From: Verrucomicrobiia bacterium
GTDB lineage: Bacteria; Verrucomicrobiota; Verrucomicrobiia; Verrucomicrobiales; DEV007
DNA: 35,317 nucleotides
NCBI GenBank assembly: GCA_030430255.1
Contig: JAUIGD010000015.1
Span: forward strand, 1-35,317
Reading direction: 5' to 3'
Position numbers and translations under genes: made by a program. Below, piece by piece: positions 1-8,100 of the stretch. Position 1 is the first letter of the stretch; the number at the start of each line of letters is the position of its first letter. The notes under the pieces were generated by a model. That model worked only from the letters and a program-made list of their open reading frames with translations, was not told the DNA's origin and did not search any database.

Positions 1-108
1 GCCTGCACGGTGGTCGGTTTTCCCCTGGGCGCCTCCAGCCCCAAGATCAAGGCCGCCGAGACCCGCCAGGCCGTGCGCGACGGCGCCACGGAAATCGACA
101 TGGTGATC
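1..108 (+). pseudogene. deoC: deoxyribose-phosphate aldolase (DeoC) internal fragment
   Basis: Reading from base 1, 36 codons match the middle of class I deoxyribose-phosphate aldolases of the Bacillus type. Recognisable pieces are [16 protein letters not shown], then AETRQA, then GATEIDMVI, which in intact DeoC is followed by an N-[IV]-G-A-L-K segment. DeoC cleaves 2-deoxyribose-5-phosphate to glyceraldehyde-3-phosphate and acetaldehyde in the cytoplasm. After Ile at 106-108 the homology stops and the downstream bases read as the antisense of a different gene. The fragment has no start (window edge) and no proper end, so it is not a working gene here. It is either a contig-end chimera or a rearrangement scar; I cannot tell which from this sequence. 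Confidence 0.75.
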
Positions 109-3100
109 GCGTCGGCGTCGCCGGTGGCGCTGACTCTGGCGGAGAACTCGGGCCAGGCGGCGGGCGCGGGGTGCTTGCCACCGATGAGGGCCTGGGAGAT
201 GACGGAGGCGGCGCGGGCGACCTCGGCGTCCGGGAGGGTGTTGGCCAGGGCGATGGCGGCGGCGGGGTCCTTGCGCGCGAGGTGCCAGAGGATGGACTCG
301 CGCAGGAGCGGCTGCGGGGTCTCGCGCGCGACTTTGTTGAGGAGGTCGAGCTGGTCGCCGGCGTTGGAGGCGAGGCCGAACCAGACCATCTTCGGGATGA
401 AGCGGTCGTGGGAGTCTTCGGCGCGGGCGGCGAGGGCGAGGAGGATCGGCAGGCGGCTCGCTTCGGCGAGGCGGTGTTGGCAAGCGCCGGCGAGGGCGAG
501 GCGGACCTGCGCGGACGGGTCGGTCTCGGCGAGCTCGAGCAGTGCCGCGTCGAAGGCGGTCGGTTCCGTTTGCGCGTCGTTGGTGATGTAGTGGACCGTC
601 TGGCGGCGCAGGGATTCGTCGGGGTCCTTCAGGAGCCGGGCGATGTCTTCTTCGCCGAGCGCACCTGCGGCGTGGAGGGCGACGAGGTCGCGGAATCGGT
701 GGGGGTTGTCGGCGTTGTCCACTTTGCTCCGCAGCGAAGGCGCGAACTTTGCCGAGAGCGAACCCTTGACCGCGCGCTGCCGGATCTGGTGCTGGGCCAT
801 GCGGGCGAACCACTCGTTGTCGTGGCTCAGGTAGGTGAGCAGTTGTTTCTCCGATGCCGCCGCGAGGTCGGCGAACTTTGCGGGCGCGAAGGTCTCGGTC
901 CAGGACATGCGGTAGAGGCGGCCGTTCGTCCGGTCCCAACGCGCCTCGTCGTTGACGTGGCACTGCTGGGTGTCGTGCCAGTCGATCGAGTAGACCGCGC
1001 CGTCGGGTCCGTATTTGAGATCGACGGCGAGGTATTGGCGGTCGGGCGTGTAGAGCGTGTCCTGGCCGTGGCTGCTGGAGAGGTAGGCGGAGTCGCGCGG
1101 GGCGAGCAGCTCGCGGTTGAGCTGGTGGCCGTGGAGGTTGTGCGTGAAGAGGTCGCCGCGGTATTCGGCGGGCCAGTTGTCGCCGAGGTAGACCATCGTG
1201 CCGACGTGCGAGTGCCCGCCGAAGACCGAGCGCGAGCCATTTTCACCCGCGCCGCCCTCGCCGTGGCCGTAGGCGGCGATGGAGTCGAAGTAGTTGAAGA
1301 GCGGCGTGTTCGTGCGGTTCCAGCCGACCTTGTCGGTGGCGATGAACTCGCGGTGGTTGGAGTTGTTCTGCGTCCAGTAGTGGCCGTCGCGGAAGACCTG
1401 GCTGACGGGGCCGAGCCCCCAGGAGCTGCGGCAGTGGGTCATGAAGAGGGAGCCGTCCGGGCCGTAGTCGAGGCCCCACTGGTTCGAGCCGCCGTGGGAA
1501 TAGATCTCGAAGGCGTGGGTGACGGGGTGGAAGCGCCAGATGGCGGCCTTCATGTCGAGGCGCTGGTCTTTCGGCGTGCCGGGCTTGCCGACGAGCGAGG
1601 GATTGAAGACGCCGTGGCAGCCGTAGAGCCAGCCGTCGTGTCCCCAGAGGAAGGAGTTCGGCGTCTCGTGCGTGTCGCGGATGGAGAAGCCGTCGAGCAG
1701 GACCTGCGCCGGGCCGTCGGGTTTGTCATCGCCGTCGGCGTCCGGGATGAAGATGAACTCCGGCGCGCAGGCGGCGAAGACCCCGCCGTAGCCGATCTCG
1801 AAACCGGAGATGAGGTTGAGGTCGTCGGCGAAGATATTGTGCGTCTCGAAGGTGCCGTCGCCGTCTTTGTCCTCGAGGATGATGAGGCGGTCCTTGCCCT
1901 CGCCCTCGGCACGGCGGCGAGGGTAGGCGAAGGCCTCGGCGACCCAGATGCGGCCGCGGCTGTCGAAGGTGAAGGCGATGGGCTGGCGGAGTTGCGGCTC
2001 GCGGGCGATGGTCTCGACCGCGAATCCGTCGGGGATGAACATGGTGGAGGTGACGTCGCCGGGCTCGCCCGCGGGGTTCTCCTTCAGGCCCCAGAGCAGC
2101 GGGCTGGAGCTGAGGCGGCCGGCCGGTGAGGCGGCGGGGTCGAGCGCCGCGGGCGCGTTCTCGTGGAAGCGGAAGTCGTCGAAGTTGATGTGGCCCCAGC
2201 CGCCGGAGTGCTCGTCGACGACGCGCACGCGGATCTTTTTTCCCACGTGGTCCCCCAGGTCGACGGTGTTGAGCGCCATGTCCTCGATCTGGCCCCGGCC
2301 ACTGGCGCGGTGGATGACGTCGCCCGACCCGGCGTCGAGAATCTCCACCCGCGTCTCCGGGTGCGGGCCGGCGCCGATGCGGTAGCTGGCCCAGGGGTGG
2401 GTGACCTCGAAGGCGTCTGAGGTGAGCGTGCCCTGCGCCTCGTCGCTGATCCAGACCTCGTAACCGCCGACCCAGAACTCCCCGTCGTGGGTGGAGCTGC
2501 CGCGACCGCGACCGGCGACGGTGTCGCCCTTGATCGGGCCTTTCGACCAGACGGTGCCGGTCTGCTCCCAGCCGTCGTAGTTGCCCTTTTCAAAGCCGAT
2601 GTTCGGCGCGTCGGCGGGGACGATGCCGGCGGCTTCGCTCTCGACTTCTGCGGGTGCGTCCGCGGCACCTGCGGCATTCGCTTGGTAAGTCGTCAGCTGG
2701 ACGTCGCGGAACTGGATCTTCGCCGGACCGGCGCCGCTGTGGATCTGGACGGCGAGGAGGCCGGAGAGGTCGGCCGCACCGCGCTGGTAGTCCTCGAGGG
2801 TGGAGAAGTGGATGCCGTTGATGTGGATCTCGATGCGTGCGCCGCGCGCGCGGATCAGGTAGTGGTTCCAGTCGTCGGCCTTGGCGAAGCGCGTCAGCGA
2901 GGCGGGCTCCGAGAAGGGGATGGCGTGGCTCCTCCCGTCAGGGGAAATTTTCGTCAGCGCGCCGCGTTCGGCGATGAGGCCGCGACCGTGCTCGTCGTAG
3001 ATGCGGCCGAGCCAGAGCTTGCCGTCATCGAGGTCGCACTGGTAACCGGCGGCGTGGCCGGTGGCGTCCTTCTGCGAGCGGACCTGGATGCCGGAGTTCG

Positions 3101-3347
3101 CCGTGGGCCCGCCGGTGATGCGGTACTGCAGCGAGAGGTCGAAGTCGGCGGCGGTGCCCTCCCAGTAGAGGAACTCGTTCTTCGCGAGCCGCTCGCCGTC
3201 GGCGATGGACGCGGTGATGGCGCCGTCCTCGATGCGCCAAACCGAAGCGTCGCCCTCCCAGCCGTCGAGCGACTCGCCGTCGAAAAGCGTCAGGGTTTCC
3301 GCCCGGAGCGAGCCGAGGGCGAGGAGGAAAACGAGTAGGGTTCTCAT
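109..3347 (-). CDS. PVC-type DUF1080 / beta-propeller / HEAT protein, 3' end missing
   Basis: The ATG at 3347-3345 opens a frame of about 1079 recognisable codons with no stop before the window edge. Residues 1-16 are a signal peptide ([16 protein letters not shown]). Residues about 18-225 are a DUF1080 (3-keto-disaccharide hydrolase/LamG-like) domain, with [18 protein letters not shown] and [12 protein letters not shown]. Residues about 245-395 are a jelly-roll domain ending [13 protein letters not shown]. From about 415 there is the beta-propeller known as the Pirellula/Verrucomicrobia membrane-bound dehydrogenase domain ([18 protein letters not shown]), followed by HEAT-like helices to about 1060. 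Family members usually end with a CxxCH cytochrome c domain; here the protein is cut at about base 109 by the deoC fragment, so that domain is absent. It is probably periplasmic, acting in carbohydrate oxidation or degradation. The exact substrate is unknown. Confidence 0.85.
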
Positions 3348-3757
3348 GGTGACGGAGGTTTGTTCGGTTGGTGAGAATTGCGTTTGCAGGCGGGTCGAGA
3401 TCAACCGCCGGAAACCATCAGCGTCTCACAGACCGGCGTTTCGGTCGCCCCTAAACTCGGCCGTCTTGGCAAGGCCGGTAAGCGCGGCATAACAATTGTT
3501 TTAAGGCAATTTCCGCACCCTATCTGCAGACCACACTCCCCGATCGGAGTTGGCCCGGATCGATCAGCACATCCGCAGGCGAGGCGCCACCAATCGCTGA
3601 GGCTGAGCGGGCGGCGGCACAAACCGGCGAAGCGGCTGGGTGAACACCCTGCCCGAGGCGATCTCCACGCCTACGCCCTCAGCCTCGACGAGGGCAAGCG
3701 ACAGCCCGGAGCGTGGTGATCGGATTCGGGTGAGGCGCGACCGAGCGGCCCCGACCT
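3348..3757. other. 410-bp intergenic region
   Basis: This gap lies between the minus-strand PVC-type gene start and the stop of the PQQ-like gene. It should hold the promoter of the PVC-type gene near 3350-3520; the A/T-rich stretch around 3488-3512 is the best candidate, though no clear -35/-10 pair stands out. It also holds the 3' element at 3646-3735. Short reading frames across it are antisense or non-coding by composition. Confidence 0.5.
3646..3735 (-). repeat. 3'-UTR structured repeat, copy 1
   Basis: About 90 bp that aligns, with one single-base gap and roughly three-quarters identity by eye, to 28930-29016. It lies 22 nt past the stop of the PQQ-like gene, on the transcribed side. 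It folds as nested stems: outer CCACGC (3665-3670) with GCGTGG (3711-3716), and inner GCCCTC with GAGGGC around AGCCTCGAC. No T-run follows, so it is not a textbook intrinsic terminator. Confidence 0.7.
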
Positions 3758-5032
3758 CTACTCGATACAGAACAGATGCTTCTCGCCGCGGATCAGCAGC
3801 TTCCCGCCGGCGGGGACCGGCGTCGCGATGAGCTGCTCGCCCATGTCGATCTCGGCGATCTGCTCGAAGCCGCCCTCGACATTGGCGGTGAACACGGTGC
3901 CGTCCTCGCGGGCGGCGTAGAGCACGCCGCCGACGATGATCGGCGAGGCATAGTAGTTGGCGCTGCTGCGCGGGAACTCCTCTTCCCAGACCGTCTCGCC
4001 CGACCCCGGATCCAGACACACGACGCCGCCACGGTTGCGCAACAGGTAGACTTTCCCTTGGTACTCGACCGGGCTCGGCACGAAGACGCCGACGTCGAGG
4101 CGCTTCCACTCGTGGTGGGTGTCGGTGACGTCGCCCTCGCCGCCGAGTTTCACCGCGTGCATCCGTGCCTGGCCGCTGCGGTCGTCGCGGCCGACCGGCA
4201 CGATCGCGAGGCCGTCGACGATCAGGGGCGACGCGATCGCCGGCCAGAATCCGGTGGCGTCCGGATTGAACCCGGAGCAGGACCACAAGACTTCGCCGTT
4301 CTCCGCAGAGTGAGCCGTGAGGATATCGGAGCACCACACGAGCAGCGCCGTCTGCCCGTGGTGATCGAAGATGAGCGGTGTGGTATAGCCGTTGTCGTTC
4401 TCCTTCGGCACCTCGTAGTCGCGCGGTTGCTGCCACGCCATCTCGCCGGTCTCGACGTCGAACCCGGCGAGCCAACTTCTGCCCCCGTGCAGACGCGCCA
4501 ACACGACGGTGTCGCCGACGATCACCGGCGAGCTGCCCTGATCCCAGTAGAGGTTTTCGGGACCGTACTCGTCGCTCAGGTTCGTCCGCCAGCGGACCTC
4601 GCCGTCCATCTCCAGCGCCGCAAAATCGCCGCTCTTGAAGTAGACGTAGATGCCCTTCCCGTCGGTGACGGGCGAGGAGTTGCAGCTCGAGCCGAGCTTC
4701 TTGTGCTTCGGCTCCTTGGCCTTGCCGAGCTTGGTGCTCCACAGCGGCTCGCCCGCCATGTCGAAGGCGAGCACGGCGTTGTCTTCGCCATCGGGACAGG
4801 TGACGATGATCGTCCCGTCCCAAACCACCGGGCTCGAGCCGCCCTTGCCCGGCAACGCGACCTTCCACGCGGGCTTGTCTGCGCTCCAATCGGTCGGGCA
4901 GGAGCTGGAATCGAGCGAGCCGTTTTGGTTCGGACCGCGCCAACTCGGCCAATCCGTGGCGGTGGCGGTGGCCGTGGCGAAACTGCCGGCCGAGAGAGAG
5001 ACTGCGAGGGAGAAGAGTCGTGAGGAGTTCAT
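3758..5032 (-). CDS. PQQ-binding-like beta-propeller repeat protein
   Basis: 424 residues, about the usual length for this class. An N-terminal signal peptide (MNSSRLFSLAVSLSAG, cleavage near residue 26) is followed directly by WPSWRGPNQNG, the typical opening of verrucomicrobial and planctomycete PQQ-like proteins. Repeated blades follow, with motifs such as GGSSPVVWDGTIIVTCPDGE, SSPVIVGDTVVLARL and GLAIVPVGRDD, each ending in a strand plus an acidic turn, as in the PQQ_2/BamB fold. The family includes BamB-like scaffolds and sugar or alcohol dehydrogenase relatives. I see no calcium/PQQ catalytic set that would make this a quinoprotein dehydrogenase, so a periplasmic binding or scaffold role is as likely. 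It lies 117 nt downstream of the larger PVC-type gene on the same strand and may be co-transcribed with it. Confidence 0.88.
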   Translation of the reverse strand: MNSSRLFSLAVSLSAGSFATATATATDWPSWRGPNQNGSLDSSSCPTDWSADKPAWKVALPGKGGSSPVVWDGTIIVTCPDGEDNAVLAFDMAGEPLWSTKLGKAKEPKHKKLGSSCNSSPVTDGKGIYVYFKSGDFAALEMDGEVRWRTNLSDEYGPENLYWDQGSSPVIVGDTVVLARLHGGRSWLAGFDVETGEMAWQQPRDYEVPKENDNGYTTPLIFDHHGQTALLVWCSDILTAHSAENGEVLWSCSGFNPDATGFWPAIASPLIVDGLAIVPVGRDDRSGQARMHAVKLGGEGDVTDTHHEWKRLDVGVFVPSPVEYQGKVYLLRNRGGVVCLDPGSGETVWEEEFPRSSANYYASPIIVGGVLYAAREDGTVFTANVEGGFEQIAEIDMGEQLIATPVPAGGKLLIRGEKHLFCIE

Positions 5033-5149
5033 GGTCGTACGGGAACTGCCGGAACGGCCCGATTCTCTCCGGCCAAACGGGGGCTTCTCTCGATCTCTGC
5101 GACCATCACCCGCGCTCCAAACGGGGCCGCCGATCCAAAGCTGAGCCGC

Positions 5150-8100
5150 CTACCGCAGCGGCTCGCCGGGGATCGGTTCGCCATTGGTGCTGACGATGTG
5201 CACTTCGTGCGCGCCGGCTTCCGGGTGGCAAAATTCCCAAACCACCTCCTTGTCCGGGGTCAGCTCGAAGATGCGTGGCTTCTCCGCGTCGCGCTGGCCG
5301 TAGCTGCAGATAATCGTGTTGCCGTTCGGCAGGCGCTGGGCGCCGCAGGGGTCGGCGAAGAGGCCGGGGTTGGTGGTGTTGTCGGCGCGCCAGACGACCT
5401 TCCCCTCCGGGTCGAACTCGACGGTCTTGTTGCCGTGGGTGAGGTTGACCAAGACGTTGCCACCCTCGAGCGGGATGGCGGTGAAGGGCCAGTTCTCGGC
5501 GGCGCGGCCACCGAGCTCCTCGAGGTCGGTGCGGATCGTGCGCACGACCTCGCCGTCCGGGGTGTACTCTTTGACGGCGAAGGCGAGCAGGTGCGGGACG
5601 AGGTAGTTGCCGTTCGGCAGCTTGCGCGCCATGCGGGTCTGCATGTGCTGGTTGTCGGTCTCGGGCTGCAGCGGCACGGCGACCAACACCTTCCCATCGC
5701 GGTCGACCTCCAGGACCTGCGGCTTCTTGCCGAGTTCGACGACCATGGTCACGCCGCCGGCGAGCCGGGTGGCGCGCTCGAGCTCGCCGTTTTCTTCGCT
5801 GATCGTGTACTCCCACACGACCTCGCCGTCGCGCGTGTACTCGCGGGCGTGTCTGGCGTGGGCGATCAAGAGGTTGCCGTCCGGCAAGACGGAGCCGTCG
5901 CGCGAGTTCTCGCCCACCTGCCACAAGACTTCGCCCCCCTCGCCGACCAGCACCGTCTTCGGGCCGGTGATCAGCATGGAGTGCCTGATGCCGGACGCGC
6001 TCACCTGCTTGCCATAGGTGCCCTTCTCGGGTGCGGGCTCGGCTTCGTCCTCCTTCAAAGTGCCGATGTAGGTGATGATGTCGCTGACCTGCTGCGGCGC
6101 CAGCCCGTCGAACAGACCGGGCACCATGAACGAGCGGTTCAGGTAGCGGGCGCGGCGGATCTCGGCCTGCGGGAAGTGCATGTCGACGCCGCCCATGAGG
6201 CGGACCGTGGCGCCGTTCTCGTCGTGCTTGACCATGAAGCCCTCGGCGAGCCGGCCGTCGTGGGTCTCGACCCGGTAGGCGCGGTAGCCGGGTTCGACCG
6301 CGGCGTTCGGGGTGAGGACGGCGCGCAGGAGGCTGTCGAGATCGCGGTGGCCGGAGCCGTCGAGCGGGGGGCCGGCGGCGGCGCCCTCGCCGGCGACCGT
6401 GTGGCAGCTGAGGCAGACGGCTTTGAACAGCACCCGGCCGCGGCCGGCGTCGCCGGGCTGCTGCGCGATGGCGCGGAACTTGGCCAGGCGTTCCTCTTCG
6501 CGCGCGGCCTCGGCTTCGTCGAGCAGATGGGGCGCCTCGGCGACCGCGCTGATCGCGGCGGCACCGTGGAGCTTGCGCGGGTCGCCGCCGAAGGGGAAGG
6601 CGCGGGCGAGGCCGTCGGCGGCGAGCAGGCGGCGGTCGAAGTTGGCGCGGATCTCGTCGGCGCTGCGCTCGACGTCCCAGACGCGGAATTCCATCAGCTC
6701 GCCGGCGGTGCCGGCGTCGGCGGGGGTGGTCTGGCCGATGTTCAGCCCGGCCCAGGTCGCCCCGCTGCGTTTCGAGCCCGGGGTGTCGAGTTCGCCGTTG
6801 ATGTAGATGTGGATCTCACCTCGGGCGCTGCGGGTGACGGCGTAGTGCGTCCACGCGCCGGGGACGGCCTTGCGGGTGGCGACCGCGAGGTCACCGACCC
6901 CCGGCCCGCCGTAGACGCGGAAGCTCTCGGCGAAGAAGTTGAAGTCGGCGCCGCCGGGCCGGCCGAGGATGCCGTCGGCGTTGCTGATGCCGGGGTCGAG
7001 CCGCAGCCAGGTCTCGACGGTGAAGGCGCCCGCGAGGTCGATGCCCGTCGCGGCGTAGTCGGCGGCCGCGCCACCCAGCTTCAGCACGCGGGGGAACTTC
7101 GCGGCCATGGTATTCCAGAGCGCGGTCATGCGCGCGTCGTCGGGGCGCAGCGTGCGCATGCGCTCAAGCACCTCGGGTGTGAGGCCGCTGGTCGGGACCT
7201 TGCCCGCTTCGATGGCGGCGAGCACGACGGCGACGCCGTTGGCCGAACCGGCGAGGCGGTCGACGAGGTCGGCGCGCTGCGGGGCGGGCAGTTCCCCCGC
7301 CGCCGCGACCACCGCGTCGGCGGCGGCCTTTTCCCCGCTGGCGCCGGCGGAGGAGAGGGCGGCGAGCTTCACGGCTGGGGCGGGCGACTTGGTCAAAGCC
7401 AGCACCGCCGGGTCGCCACCCGCGCCGATGCGGTCGAGCGCGTTCAGCGCGGCGATCTTCTGCGGATCGGGCGCGCTCTCTCTCGCGAGAATCCCCAACA
7501 CCTCATCGCGCAGCTCCCCCAAACGGAACGCCGACGCCATCTCGAGCACGAGGTCCTCGCTGCCACCGGCGGCGGCGAGCTCCTTCAAGGCCGGCACCAG
7601 CAGGCCCGCCACCTGCTGCGCATCGACGCGGTCGCCGAGGCGCAGCGTGGCGCGCATCAAGTTCGGCGCCTGCGCGGCGTCGGCGAACAGCCCGGCGACG
7701 ATCGGCGCGAGCCCGGGGTCGGCGTTGCCCCGGAGCAACAGCAGCAGCTCCTCGTCGCTGGGCGGTCGCCCGATGTCGGCCCAGGCCCGGACGAAGCGCG
7801 CGGTGGAGAGCGCCGGCGGCAGCGCGAGCGCGGCGAAGAGCCGGTTCTCGGCGGGGAGTTTTTCCGCGGCGGGGGCGTCGAGGAAGGCGGCGAGCTCCTC
7901 CGGCCAACGCTCCAGCGCGGCGCGCACGAGGTAGCGCTCGAAGGCGCGGTCGTAGGCGGCGCCGGGGGGCAAAGGTTTGCCGTGGCGGCCACCCCACGGC
8001 ACCTCGGCGCCGGCATCGTCGGGCTTCAGCTCGGGTTTCGCGAAAGCGATCAGCGCGGCGATCGATTCCGCACCGCCGCGCGCGAGCGTACGGATCGCCT

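Noticed and set aside
3564-4952. Minus-strand 462-codon frame overlapping the PQQ-like gene and the 3' element
   Set aside because: A different frame of the same strand, Arg-rich and motif-free; the 424-residue frame has the signal peptide and propeller motifs.
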